Assembly (NCBI GenBank): GCA_002205965.3
Contig: NADL03000478.1
Location: 1,203,001-1,267,000, forward strand
Length of the DNA: 64,000 nucleotides
Origin: Kappaphycus alvarezii
Taxonomy: Eukaryota > Rhodophyta > Florideophyceae > Gigartinales > Solieriaceae
Direction of reading: 5' to 3'
Shown here: positions 45,530 to 58,059 of the stretch, piece after piece
How positions within the stretch are numbered: the first letter of the stretch is position 1
Layout: each line of letters begins with the position of its first letter
The notes under the pieces: model-generated
Told to the model about the DNA's origin: nothing
Databases searched by the model: none
What the model saw: the letters and a program-made list of their open reading frames with translations, nothing else
Made by a program: the position numbers and the translations under genes

Positions 45530-46735
45530 TACTACTGGGCATATTCGTCACGATTAATCTCTAAAAAATTTAACTACTCAACTTTTACTTCTTTTAGTTC
45601 ATTTGACTATATCGCGGGTTTAAAGATTGCGGTAAGTTCAGCAGAAGTCATTATAGGACGGCACGATATGAAACATGCAGGTTGATGCCCGGAAAAGTGC
45701 AATACAATGATCTTAACCTATTTGAGTAAACGAAAAGAAATGGATGTAATAAACACTGGTCGGACAAATTTTAATTAATAAATCTGGACTCTCATATATG
45801 AGGTATTTCTAGAGGAAAAAAAGCTGGAAACGAAAGCGGTGTTTATCTTACCACTGTCCTGATATGATGACAAGTTTTAGGGTCAATATTTAAGGTAAAA
45901 TAGTTTTCGTTTATATATTGTGCAAGAGCTAACTGTAGTGAAGCCCGATCAAAATAAAATTCTCAGTAATTCAACACTGATCATGTTCTACTACTATTTC
46001 AACACAATAATTTTCGATTTTTGATTTCAGTTTGCCGCATTTTGTCATATGAGTACCTTCAGATGGAAGATTTAGCGGAATTTCCGTAAATTTTAGGGCT
46101 TCCAAGCACCTATTAACTGTAATGATACTGCACGTCTCTAAAGTATCTTTCTTAGAAAATGTTTACGGACGCCAAACAATTTTTAATCGTCACAACTACT
46201 GTAAATGCTAATATAAAGAAACTTTTTGTCATCATATAAGTTCAAGGTGTGCCTCATATAAGGGGGTTCTATCATAGATAGACACTAGTAAACCCTAGAA
46301 ATTGGAGAAACCTGGAAGAATCACTATCTGCGTGAAAAAAATTCCATAAGCACTCGCTTAGGTTTAATGAATAATGCGATTAGGGAGAGATTTTAACTGC
46401 TTGATACTTTTACTACCAGCTTCATGTAGAGCTCGAGAAACAACATTTATTTTTATCAAACTGATTACCCGTGCGGCAGGTACTGCCGGGTTATCTACTG
46501 TCGCCATCCTGTTTTCTTCTAAACGAAAGATACTTCATTGGAGACATATAGAAAGCCAAATATGTCATTAACTTACATTTAAAAGACCCAATTACTAAAA
46601 AATTAAACCCTGTAGTGCAATGAACCCCGAGTCTTCTGTACGGGATCGGTGATCTATTCTGCGATCGGTATACGATCACTGGTAGACGTCTAATTCTTAC
46701 TGTCCTGAAAGTAAAAGCGTCTACTGGACCATGGA
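45530..46735. other. AT-rich stretch, nothing seen
   Basis: No gene or repeat that I can support. Confidence 0.4.
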
Positions 46736-46740
46736 ACCAT

Positions 46741-47450
46741 AGGGGCGTGCTACTGGCCGAAAAACGCCCCTGATATTTATTAAGTGTAAAGTAGCTAACT
46801 AGTTGACACGTGTCCTAAATTTAGAGCAGCCTAACTGCTAACTTGGTATTTATTAACGGGCAACTAGTAGCGCCCAAAGTAAACAGCCACCCAAGGTTTG
46901 GCTATGAACCGCGCTCACACCCTAGCCCTTCACCTTTACCAACTCGAAGGTGGCTCCCGCATTGCTGGCTATTGCCTGTTTATCCCCTTTGGTCACCGAT
47001 TTGTAGCCTTTTGGCTTGATCACCCCCGAGGCTTCGCCCCTTTCCCCTTTCCGTTGCCCTTGTTGCGCACCTTGTTGTTCACCTTTTGGGCCTTGTGGCA
47101 GTTCCACATCGAGGACATGTATCGAAACCCAGCAGGCTTACCGCCGTCCCCTGCCGGAGGATCGAAATCAAACCCCTAAATCCCCTAGCAGAGCCTCGCC
47201 CGCCGCTGCTCGTTCGGCTTCTACCACTTCGCTCGTTTCCTCCCGGCACCGTCGCGTTACCTTAGTCCTCCGAACCGTCCCCACAGCTCTCGCCTTTGGC
47301 ACCACATCCTTCTAGTACACTTTCAGTGCTTTATAGCTTATCAAGCCTGTACCACACGTCTCCGAAGACACCGAGCTACTCCGCTTCGCAGGGATTAAAG
47401 AGAAAGAGGGTCCTTCAGACGCCTTGTAGTTGCACGGTCCACGACCTTTT
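46741..47450. other. GC-rich island, probable transposon fragment
   Basis: About 700 bp of markedly GC-rich sequence begin with an 8-bp inverted repeat, aggggcgt (46,741-46,748) and acgcccct (46,764-46,771). A 91-residue plus-strand frame starts at ATG 46,904 (MNRAHTLALHLYQLEGGSRI) and the minus strand encodes a Lys/Gly/Gln-rich frame. Neither was recognised. Confidence 0.35.
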
Positions 47451-47459
47451 CCCCACTCA

Positions 47460-50400
47460 TTGCCTTAGGCACTTCTTTTTGATACCAAATTTTTTTCCCG
47501 TGTATTGTACTACAAATCGTATGAGAAAAACGACCAGTGGGAAAAATGAAGTGTTCTGTAAGTTTGAAGTCTATCCCATCAGCAAATAATTTTTTGTGCT
47601 TTTTTCATGAACTTTATTTCAATCTTTCCACCATGACAAGAAAAGTACAATTAATTGTAGTTCAGTTTGTATTATTACTATGCTGATACCGGAAGAGTTG
47701 ATTTTCGTGATATTTTCTTAATTTCGATCTTAGATAATTCAGCCGGCGAAGAACAGCGAGTAACGCAAGGAAATTATTGAATACTTTCAATTAACAGTGA
47801 TATATGCACCGTATACTTACGAGAACATGTGCGGTGGCATGTTTCTCCGATCACTTTGCTCCCAAAATAAAACCTGATATATTCTCCAGTGAGAATCGCT
47901 GGTTGGTCTTAGAATGGATCTAACACGTCCCTAACTTTGATGTTTACAATTTAAATGACATTGAATTTGAAAACCGCGCCTCTTCAACAATTCATAACCC
48001 AGCTGACTAGTGTCTCAAGCTAAAAGGCCACTAGAGCCCAAGAATGAAAAGTTAGCCCAGTTTTATTTCTGAAACTGACTCTCATATTTCACCTTAATAT
48101 ATTTTCCAGCTGAAATTATGGCTATAGGCCTAACGACTCTGAGTTCCCTCTTTTTTCCTCCCTCAACCACATCTTTTATTGTATCTAATATTGTTATTCT
48201 GAGATATTTTCTCACCATTGGTGCCCTCAATTCCAGCATCAATATATAATAAGAACGTCGAGACTGTCCTTGAGGACCAAAAGATTTTCTCCGAAAGATA
48301 TTCTCAGCACTGCTGACCCACTTCTGTCGATATTTTTGTCAAGATTCGCACCATTGGTTTCTTCGCTTCTTTTGATCTGATTCTCCTCAAGGTTCTAGCA
48401 TTCTGCAAATCACGGCACTTCCTTACCATCCGAATGATATTGATTTATTTCAGCCGTCTATTCAATCACTCCTGCTCGACCAAAAAAGTTTTCCATGCCA
48501 CCAACGATCTTACTAGTGCATCGCCGAGTTCTTAAAAGAGATGGAGGGACTGAGAACTCCCTGAGAGTCCCGGTGTGTCCGTAGTGCTCTTCTAGGTGTC
48601 TGCATGATTTCGTAATACGAATAGAACACTCACAGACCGCGCATTACACAACGGCTAGACAATGAATTCAATGAAAAAGAAACTAAAGAATAATTGAAAA
48701 AAATCACTAGCCTTAGGTTATAAAGAAGCCTCCCGGTGCACCACGACCGTTCCCTGAATTTTTTCTGCCAAATCTTGCTACACTAAGATTGCTATTTTCG
48801 CTTCCGCAAAAATTTCGAAAAGTACTCAAAGAAGATGTTCTGGCTTTTCAGAACTCGAAAACCCTAATTGCATGGAGAATAAAGAAGATAACAAAATGTG
48901 AGGAGCTATATCAAATAAACACTCGAATTGGAACATAGGGATGGCCTTATAGTTGTTATCTTGCGAGAGCGGTGAGCTATGCTTTCTTCTTTACCAATTA
49001 AAAAGGGGCCAATTACGCAGATGAATCATGGAATAAGTTGAATGGGAATTCTACCGCTGGAGTAGAAGTGATACTATATATTCCATTTCGCTTATCACAT
49101 AACTGTATGTTTGTTAGGAATTCAGAGACTATTGATCCATCTTCTTCTGTTACTGGTAACTTAAGTTCGCAATTTAGCACGCTGAAATGTTTTGAAATAC
49201 TTACCATCAAACCGAAAGTAACAGTTGAGTGAATACAATTTTATTTAGAAGCTAATGTTTTGTTTTTTGATGAAAAATTTGTAGGCCTTCCTGTTGCTGA
49301 AGTACCTATTTTGCCTGCATCTTCTTCACTTTGAACGCTGAAAGTATTTTTATACCAACAATTCACGATCTTGCCTGAATACAGCGCTTATTTACGGTTT
49401 AAAGTTTTATTTGTGTAAAGAGGGTGGTGCGATATTTAAAATGTGTTTTTTGGCAAATTTTTACGAAACGTTTGACATGCAAACAGTAAATGAGTCTAAT
49501 GGTCGAATGTATCAAATTTTTCGAAAATTTGTAATCCGTTAAACAGTTTCATGTTTTAAGTTTAATCCGACGCCACAGATGTTGATAATTAAGCTTTCAC
49601 TGCAAAATCCCGCATCTCATAGTACACCCAATTACTGTATTTGACGTTGATGTAAAAGTAATTAGATTCATAATTAAAGTGAGTCAACAGTAATTAGAAA
49701 TATAGCAGCTGGCCTCCGGGTAACCCTTTTTGAATCATTACACACCGTCTATACACTATTCAGAGATTATTCCGCTGGGTTGCATTGTGTATCTTGCGAC
49801 ATCAGTAGCCGTGTGAAGAAGTTCTTTTTCTTTTTTTTGTACTCTCAGTGATATCTAATAAGTTCAGTGAGTCCATTGAGAAGTGTTCTTTAACCTTCTT
49901 CGACCAAACGAAATGCTCTAAGTTTGGATTCTATGACAAAATGTTCGCAGCTTAAGGATAACTAGTCGAAGGAGCGACTAATTACGGCTGCTATTAAGGA
50001 TAATTTTATCGAACTTTTCGAGGAGAAAATAAGCTCAAACACGTTATATGTAAAAGTTAAGATTGAGATCGATCATATATCAAGCTTCTTCAAGATTTTG
50101 TTCGAGAAGCCTCTTTTGGAAAATATCGCAACATTTTGACGGGAGCACAGCCTGTCGATATGAGCAGTTGCAGTTATTTATGTAAGTTTTGGAACCATAA
50201 AACTATGACAGTCCCATGAGGGCTTTGAAGAACTTACAATAGAGTTTCATCACCATTTACAGATATTTTCAGCGTATAATGGATTAATAAGCGACAAGAA
50301 TCATGACTTGTACGAGCTATTGTGCGGGTAATATCCACATCAGAGTAGAAACTGTTGCTCAATGCTAATCTCTTCTGATTCCCCTCGTCAAACAGTGAAA

Positions 50401-51950
50401 AGAGGATTAATATGCAGTATCAAGGACCTATTTATACGTTCAAAGACGAAATTGGCAGAAAATGGATATAGAGTCTCTAATTGCCAGATGAATCCACATT
50501 TAATCACCTTTGTTAACACAACCGACTACATCTTCCCAAATGTTAAACCACCCACATTTCCCTTTTGTAACAAGTACACTATATAAAGCAGTTTAGGATA
50601 TTGTACAGACGAGTTCTTTCCGCGTAGATAAGCAGGGCGACTGGTGTTTTGAAATACAGGAAAAGAAGAAAATTCGAGAATCGGAACGATTCAATCTTTT
50701 CCGTAAAACTCATAGCACAATGTTTAGAAAGTTTGATTTTTCTCCGGTAGAAACTCTAAGATTTAATTAATACACCGAAAAAATTACAGTACAAATAAAA
50801 TAGAGATTTATATACAAATATGAAGCTGATGATGAGAAATTCTAATATTAAAGATTTACATGGACCGCAGTAGCCACTACCTGTAAAGAATATTTCATTA
50901 CTAGAAAATTACTCGAATGAATAAAACAGAAAATTCAAAGGGTTACAGAAAAAACTTTAGAAGAAATTCAGGATAGTTTAAATCATTAATTTATATTTTT
51001 AACGTTCTCAATTCAATTTGGAGCCTAAATACGTTGATTTGTAAAATATTGGTTTGATTTTTAATATTACGGATAAGAGCCAAGCATAGATGATCAGTTT
51101 TGGTTAGCTAAGTTTCAATCAGTCAGTTTCTAAAAAGGTACCTTATACGAATCATCTATTGGTTTATTTTCCAGGAAAATATGTATTGATTATAAAATAT
51201 CTAATGGATTTCACTCAATGAAGTATAGCTGTATTAATTTGTTCATCATACAGGTAATGTGCGTTTCTTTTTATTTCAGAAATTTTTTAGGTATACGATA
51301 AGTTTGAGGAGACAGGAAAAATTACATTTAGTAGTGCACAAGTATTAATGTTGGCAAGTAAAGATGAAAAAATTTTCTTTTGACGCACCAAAGATAGATA
51401 TATCGAGTTAATGTGATGGGAAAGTAAAGAAATAGTTGCATCACTTCAGGTGTCAGTCCCAAATAGTTGAACTCCTCAGTTATCTGAACATTTTGTCAAA
51501 TTAAATAAGAACATTTAGCTTCGCATATTTTTTTTTTCAAGCGAATCATCGAAAATTACATTCTTTGAATAAAAAAATGTAAGTTTTTTAATCTAGAGCT
51601 ATTTATCTGATCAAAATTTTTGATTTATTCAATATTAAACTATCTTTAGATTGAGTAAGAAATGGTTTGATAGGGATATATTATACTCGTTTGTGATGAA
51701 ACAATAATGAAACAAAATGCAAAGAGATATTTGTAGAATCATACACATTTTTGTTTTATTCAGGGTTGATCTCGTCTACACTGGCTTGTATTTCGGTTTT
51801 CACATGCCAAAGTAGGTCTTCAAAATACTTCAGACGTTTTGGTTCCGGTGGGAATCGTTAAGTGATTCTGTGCCTTAGCCTGACATTTGTACAGGTGGCT
51901 GAAGATGATCTTTCTGAAGATCTCCATAATTTCATTAAGCTATTCGCCAC
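47460..51950. other. AT-rich, gene-poor stretch
   Basis: No supportable gene. A slightly GC-richer patch lies at about 48,100-48,560 with short hydrophobic frames but no motif. Remaining open frames are under 75 residues. Confidence 0.45.
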
Positions 51951-51954
51951 TTAA

Positions 51955-52160
51955 CGCTGGACTGCAGCTTTAATTTATACATAAAATTATCCATATGGTG
52001 TGGGAGATGAATTTCTGTGAGACATTGAACACAAATGGTGGAAAGTGAGGAGATGGTCTGGGGTAGTATGTAACATCTAAAGGGATTAGGAGACTCACTC
52101 AGGTTTTTGCAGCAGCAAGTGATGGGTGATTGTGTCTGTAAAGCGAATTTGATGCTTATA
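51955..52160 (+). pseudogene. Tc1/mariner-type transposase relic
   Basis: Near 52,030-52,140 the plus strand reads TLNTNGGK, then EMVWGSM, a stop, and after one base TSKGIRRLTQVF. The MVWGSM-x-S-x-G-x-x-x-L arrangement matches the segment preceding the second half of the DDE/D domain in Tc1/mariner transposases, where MVWG is highly conserved. Only this short region is recognisable. Confidence 0.4.
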
Positions 52161-52810
52161 ACTCATTACAGCAAAAAGTTGAGCTAGAAAAATTTAGGTT
52201 GTATCTATGCAGACGTTTCATCCATAATAATAATTTAATCTCCTTTTTTTCTACTAAAACATTACAAATATGGTTTAAAACTATCTTTAAAATTCTTAGA
52301 TGAGTTTATTCTGTCCTACCAAAGAATAATTTTATCGATTTACAAAATTTAAATTCGTATCTTTATAAAGTCTTGCATCTCCATTATCTTTACTTCAAAG
52401 TATTAACATTTAGAAAATTATTATTTTTGAATTTTGCTTTAAAATTCGCAATAATAGGATTAAGTGGGAAAAAATGCTTATAACACAAGTTTAAATTCAT
52501 ACTTTTGCCACCTTAATTTTTTTTAATTTAATAAAAATGGTATATTTCTATCTAGACGAACTCAAAATGTTTTACCAAGCAAATAAAAATTTAAATTGAA
52601 CAGATCAAATAAAATAATGTCTTTTCATTTTGAGTTAATGGCCAACTCAGTGTTTAGGTGTCGCTTTAGTTTGAAACAATACAATAATTGAATATTTTGT
52701 ACTTTGAACACATATTGAGCATTAGAAAAGTACAGGGGATATAATTTTTTAAATAACTTGAAAGTAAGTCAACCCGTAAAAAATTGAACTATTCTAAAGA
52801 ATATCAGAGC

Positions 52811-52920
52811 GGGGGAAATGTGGGTTGATTTAATATTTGAAAAATATGGTCGGTTGTGGCCCGGAATATCCTACAAGATACTCAGTAATACCTCTACGAT
52901 TACCCTAAAAAGCAGGCTCA
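52811..52920 (+). repeat. Dispersed repeat copy 2 (paired with 13,036-13,145)
   Basis: ggtcggttgtggcccggaat and the upstream gggggaaat line up without gaps with the first copy. Coding potential (VGCGPEY) ends soon in a stop. It shows that the left and right AT-rich arms share repeats. Confidence 0.5.
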
Positions 52921-52924
52921 AGGC

Positions 52925-53890
52925 CCCAAGCAGACAGGCTGCGATATCAGAGTTGAACGTTGAATAAAATTTTCCAAAGCAGAATAATCAAAAAAATGCA
53001 CATTTATTATTCTCTTCAAAGAAGAGTTTCACAAGTACATGAGGAAAATTTAAGTAGGAATGACAATAAATACCAGATAAATACAAAAAGCAGAGTTTTA
53101 ATCTAAGAAATATATTTTTAATTATAATTTTCAATTGAATGTATTTTTTGGTCAAACCTTCTCACGAATACAATACTAATTTTTTGTTCTGTAGCAAAAT
53201 ATATCTGTGAACGAAAAAAAGTTTTTTACCCCTAATTAGTTCTTACTTAGAACAATTGATTTATTTGGTTTATATTATAATTCAAATGGGATAAATAATT
53301 GAACTTAGTTTTAACCCAAAATTATTTAATTTTACAATAACTGACTTCTACTTGTATTAAACTATAACGTTCATGTGGTTTTTCAGCCAAATAGGAACAC
53401 CTTTCCACACTTAAATATCCATTAAAAATCTGAAATTTTCATAAAAGGTGAGACCAAAGCATAATTTCGCTCCAGTGGAATGAAATTCCAGATTCAGTGA
53501 GATGTATTGTATTTCACTTTTTAGGATGGCAGAGATATATAAAATTTTGACTGTATTTGAATGAAATGTACATGAGTATTAATTTTTTCCGTTTGGTATG
53601 AGCTAATCTAATTTGACATGTTGGGTTCAAAATCTAGAAATTTTTTTGGAATGTAGATTTCATATGGGAGCATTCCGTGTATTTTTGACCAGTGAATTTA
53701 TGTTAATTACTAATTAATTCAGGTACATAATTCAATTTTCCTCAATTCTAACTTGGCGCAGTGCAACTCTAAAATTTTGTCTACCTTAGCATATGTCACG
53801 CAAATAATTTAATAATGCAATCATGAGGATTCAATAAATCGAGTTAAAGGATAAGAAATAGAAATATTCCACTGGTTTTTGACAAACTAA
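52925..53890. other. AT-rich stretch, nothing seen
   Basis: No gene or repeat that I can support. This would include the promoter of family X copy 1. Confidence 0.4.
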
Positions 53891-53905
53891 TTGGTATTCG
53901 AGCAA

Positions 53906-55048
53906 CATGCAGACTAGAAATCTATCTGGATTTGTGCGACAAATACTTTTTCTTACACTAGGAACATTGTTTATCATTTTTGCGGTCAAAATTACAAGAT
54001 ATCGGAAGATGAGGATGAGAATCTTCTGGAGGAGAGAATATGTTTAACACCATCCGGAACGAAGGAAGGACTCTATAGTACTGCGTATAGAATGGCCCTT
54101 ATGTAGCAAAATACGGAATTGAAAACGTCAGACTTCTTTCTGTTCCAAACATTCATGGATATAGGATAAATGAAGTTCTCGGAATTCCTCCTGCAGTTCT
54201 GACGATGAATCATTGGTTAGAAAGGTTCAAATACAGAAGCAGTGTACATTAATTCCATCCATGGATTTATGCGGACCAATTGAATATCTCGGCCTAAACG
54301 AAACATCAGCTATGGTGCAAAAAATACTATCAATTCCAGATTGTTCAAGTTATCCAGAATCTGAAACATTTGACATATTAATACATGGAGAGTAGGAGAT
54401 ATGGGTGTATTAACTGAGTACGGACTTCGCCCCCCAAAATGGTATGGCGAAATGATACTGCAGCCGCAATAAATGGAGTCCGGAGAAAATTAAGAAAGAA
54501 ACACCTTCGGGTAAGAATATATAACGAAGATGAATCTGATGCTATGGTTGTGACCCGCGATACAAATCTAACAGTAATGGGAGGATTTGATGTGAAACAA
54601 ACTCTGAGAGACGTTCGATGTGCATTGTATGGTCTTGTAGGATCAGGAGGCTTTAGCAGATTTATAACTGATAGTCATAAAGTCAAGAATATTATTTGTC
54701 ATTCATCTGAGTCATGCGAATACTTCGAAGGCCAGAAGAGTATTGGTGACGAGGAATGGAAAAACAAAAACATAGTACCAATCGAAAACTTATAAATAAA
54801 GAGAAAAGTTCCAAGTTTCTGAAAGACATTCGTATGTAATACACTTTTTTGAATAAAATAGGAAACGCATATTTTTAGAGGCAGCAAAGGAAGAAGAGCG
54901 TTCCGAGTTCAGCCCAAAATCAGAAGGGAAAGCTGTCCACAAATGTGGCACAAATTCATGGCGAGACATTACTGGGACGATGGAGGCCATAATGGAATGC
55001 TTTGCCGCTAGCGTTCGAGTCGCCAGGATCTCATTCTTTGACAAATGA
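53906..55048 (+). pseudogene. Family X copy 1: N-terminally membrane-anchored protein of unknown function, broken
   Basis: From ATG 53,906 the product has a short basic head and a membrane segment (ILFLTLGTLFIIFAV), the layout of a type II Golgi/ER protein. Pieces in changing frames then read CLTPSGTKEGLYSTAYRMAL, INEVLGIPPA, IPSMDLCGPIEYLGLNETS, WRNDTAAAINGVRRKL and finally RCALYGLVGSGGFSRF followed by VKNIICHSSESCEYF. Each block has a counterpart in the same order at 62,641-63,470 (NEVLGIP, CA.YGLVG.GG..RF..D.H.V, ICH). A probable intron at 54,832-54,878 leads to a last exon ending at 55,048. I do not recognise the family. Conserved Gly- and Cys-rich C-terminal blocks suggest an enzyme. Frame changes make it a pseudogene unless introns or errors explain them. 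Confidence 0.55.
54832..54878 (+). other. Candidate 47-nt spliceosomal intron
   Basis: A canonical fungal-type 5' site GTATGT (54,832-54,837) and a 3' site tttttag (ending 54,878) bound 47 nt. Splicing joins KFLKDI to QAAKEEERSEF in frame and gives a uniform frame to the stop at 55,048. The intron also removes two in-frame interruptions. Branch point not assigned. Confidence 0.45.
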
Positions 55049-55059
55049 AAGTTAATAGA

Positions 55060-56260
55060 TAGATTATCAACTTCTGTCTGGTCTCTCAGTTATCTCAGTT
55101 GATTATTGACAGGAAGAATGACGGATGTACCGTACAAGGAGATTAATTACGCAATCTGATCAACGTTTAAGGCGTATGTGATTTAATGTACCCAGCATCG
55201 CCCGAAGTTAGTCAACCGAATCAAACTTAATTTTTATGGACTTTGCAGAAATTAATATTCATTCGTCAGAGATGAAACCGAGAGTAACTGAAAATATTTT
55301 AATTGAAATTTCCAACAAAAATCTTTTATTACGTGATGTTTAGGAACAGAAAAGAAAGTAATATTAAAAAAACTTCAAATGCACGTCAATCATTTATTCA
55401 TCCGCTTTAGAGATCAAAATAGGCGAAGTAGCTGACAAGGGTTGATTATTTCATTAATTTACTGAAAAATTGAAATAAACAGCTAAGGAGAGATTGAAAT
55501 AATATTCCAATTAAAATTTTTCATTAGCTTCCTACCTCACAGAACTAAAAAAAATGAATTTTAGATATTATTTAATAAGAATGATCAGAATCAAAAAATA
55601 ACGTGAGACTTTTTGTAAGCAGCAGCTTAGTCTTCTTTTGTGTCAGCGTAACAAATTTCGTATGAAATTAATGATCAATATGAAGCTAATACCAAAATAA
55701 ATAGTAAACACGTAAGATCACTTCAGTAAAAACTATAAACGAGGTCATTCTCTTGTGATGAAAGTATTTACGGTCTTTTTAATATTTACTCAAGATAACA
55801 GTTGAAGTTTCTCTGAAATAGACTTCTTAATACTTTTTTAATCATATAAATGTACAAAAAGCTGACTAGAGTCAAATGATACTGTTAACTAGAGTCAAAA
55901 TTAAAGTATTTGACTTCATCCCTAACTGTATATAATGTTTTAAGCAGATAGCATACCAAAAAATCTTTTTTATTTCTCGCCATTTATGGATAACATTTCG
56001 GACAAATTATTCAACAAAAAACCAGTACAGCATTTTGCGATCTTTCCTCCAAAATTCTATAACTATGTTGTGTAAGATATACATAACCGCTTGCGAGATC
56101 TCGCTATAAAAAGCAAGGCTTTTTAAATGGCTCAATTCAATCGTACAATTTATATTCATTTACTTCCCTTCTGTTGGATTCCGTCGAAAAATGTTTCACT
56201 AAACTGGTTTTAGGTAGATGAAATTGCCCATTCTAAGTTCTAACACCTTCTTGTCTTCTA
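55060..56260. other. AT-rich spacer between X copy 1 and M copy 1
   Basis: No gene was seen. Open frames are very short. Confidence 0.45.
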
Positions 56261-56266
56261 AATTCA

Positions 56267-56912
56267 TTAACTCATCCGTCCCTGCATCAATGAAGTGTAC
56301 TTCATATCCATCAGTTTGGAAGCTTCCTTAAATGATACTACATCATAAGGGGCAACCCAGGAGGCTGTTCTTGAGTTTGCGAAAAGACCTACTTGGTAAT
56401 GAAGAATGACGGGCGCATTTTTCTGTCTGCACAAATGAAGAACCGAAAATTTATCCAGAATATATTCGAATGATCCAGAAAGCAAATGCAGCAATTTTTT
56501 TACCTGGGAAGAACGGAAATTCATGATTGTTCAGATCACACAGGGAGGTTTTCGAATTTGGAATTCTCAGTAAGGTCAACAGGAGCGTAAGTAATAGTCT
56601 CTGGAGTTGCTGCGCGCAAAGCTTGAAAACCGGAACCCATATCGACAAGAAGACTACCTGGTTCTCCAAGATGTCCGAATCTATTGAGAGTTTTTACAGC
56701 GTACTCTGCTCTATCGGTTAGGTTCATCCAGGCAGATTTTTCGGTCCACATGGAGCTACTTCTAGCCTCTGCAGACCCAACAAAATTCCCTGAACAGTCT
56801 GGATATCTCTATAGAGGCTCCAGAATTGAGTTTGAGAAATTTTTTCTGTAGATCTTGCCGATCTCCATAGTATGCAAGAGAAAAGGAAATTAATACAAAA
56901 ATGAAACAACAA
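56267..56912 (-). pseudogene. Family M copy 1: SAM-dependent methyltransferase-like, membrane-anchored, broken
   Basis: On the minus strand a hydrophobic head (MLFHFCINFLFSCILW, from 56,912) is followed by WMNLTDRAEYAVKTL and the class I SAM-binding motif LLVDMGSGFQALRAATPE, then ITYAPVDL (motif II region), SLCDLNNHEFPFF (post II), GSFEYILDKF, NAPVILHYQVGLFA and SWVAPYDVVSFKEASKL. The blocks follow the fold order of a Rossmann-type methyltransferase. At least three frame changes interrupt about 210 residues. The copy faces M copy 2 in opposite orientation, about 1.1 kb away. Hydrophobic N-terminus suggests action in the secretory pathway; the substrate is unknown. Confidence 0.6.
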
Positions 56913-56919
56913 AAAAATT

Positions 56920-58050
56920 CCTCTTGCTCGGCGAAACCGATTTCATTGAAGTAGCGATGAGGTATTTTTCGAAAATTAGTAACAAATGTGAGTGCTCTTT
57001 ATCCAAGAAAATTTCGAACTGTAAACTTTCTCCAAGTTTCAGGAGTATATATATTGATTTAACTCTAACTTTATTGTAATGGGTAATAAATTATACAGAC
57101 AAGAAAAATAAGATCACATCTAAAAATCTTTCCAACACTACAAGTAATTCATACAATCAAATATATTCTGGACGTCACTTTGAAAGTATAATTATAAAAC
57201 TCAAATATACATATCGCATAGTAAATATTACTTGTACGTATATTTTCATTTAACTGCAAAATATCAAGACATGAAAACTGCTAATTCACCCGCGATGCAC
57301 TATAATTAGTACAGAAATACTGAAAATATTAATTTTGTACTTGAAATATTAATCATAGTAGATTCAAGACAACTTTAGCTAATGTATTGTAATAAATGTA
57401 CTGAAATGATTTATTCAGTATTTGTGTGAATTGATTGCATTATCACACCCTAAAAGATATTAAGCAGTTTATTAGCAAATAAATTCTCGATGAATTAACG
57501 CATCAAATTATTCCATTTCGCGTCTCTATATGAAATGAAAAGCTATCCATTGCGTTGAATAAATTTCACTCAAACCTTGATTTTCGCGTTACTGACACAC
57601 TAGGCCATAATTTTCTCGATAATTTACCATAATTCTTAAAAATATGCTATTCTTACATATAAAAATTTGAGGGCTTAAAAATTGAAAATATAAAAAATTC
57701 TTCCTTTGAACAGTAGTGTCATTACAATTAGCCATTGAATTGAGTTTTCGATGAATGTGGTAATTTATTGTGGTGTAAGAGATTTTATACCTGCACGTCA
57801 GCATTTTTCATACATTATCTATAAAATCAGACCTTTTTAACCAGCAACTAAAGTTCATTTACAAGAAAAGTCTGTACTTAAAAACATGAGGAGAAATGAA
57901 GGACAGATACTTGAAACTAAATCTAGTTTCGAATGAACTTGAGTATTTCTAGAAGTATTCTATCCTTATTGATAAATTAACGTATTCTCATCCTTTCAAT
58001 AACTCCTCACAGATTATTTGCAATCAGGACAAATTTTTCACTGGATATAA
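56920..58050. other. AT-rich intergenic region between divergent M copies
   Basis: No gene was seen. If functional, this would be a shared divergent promoter region for the two M copies. Confidence 0.4.
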
Positions 58051-58059
58051 TACTTGAAG

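Noticed and set aside
54601-54720. Possible sialyltransferase L-motif in family X (CA..G...DSH.V)
   Set aside because: Only a few residues agree, the spacing differs from the real motif and no second sialylmotif was found.
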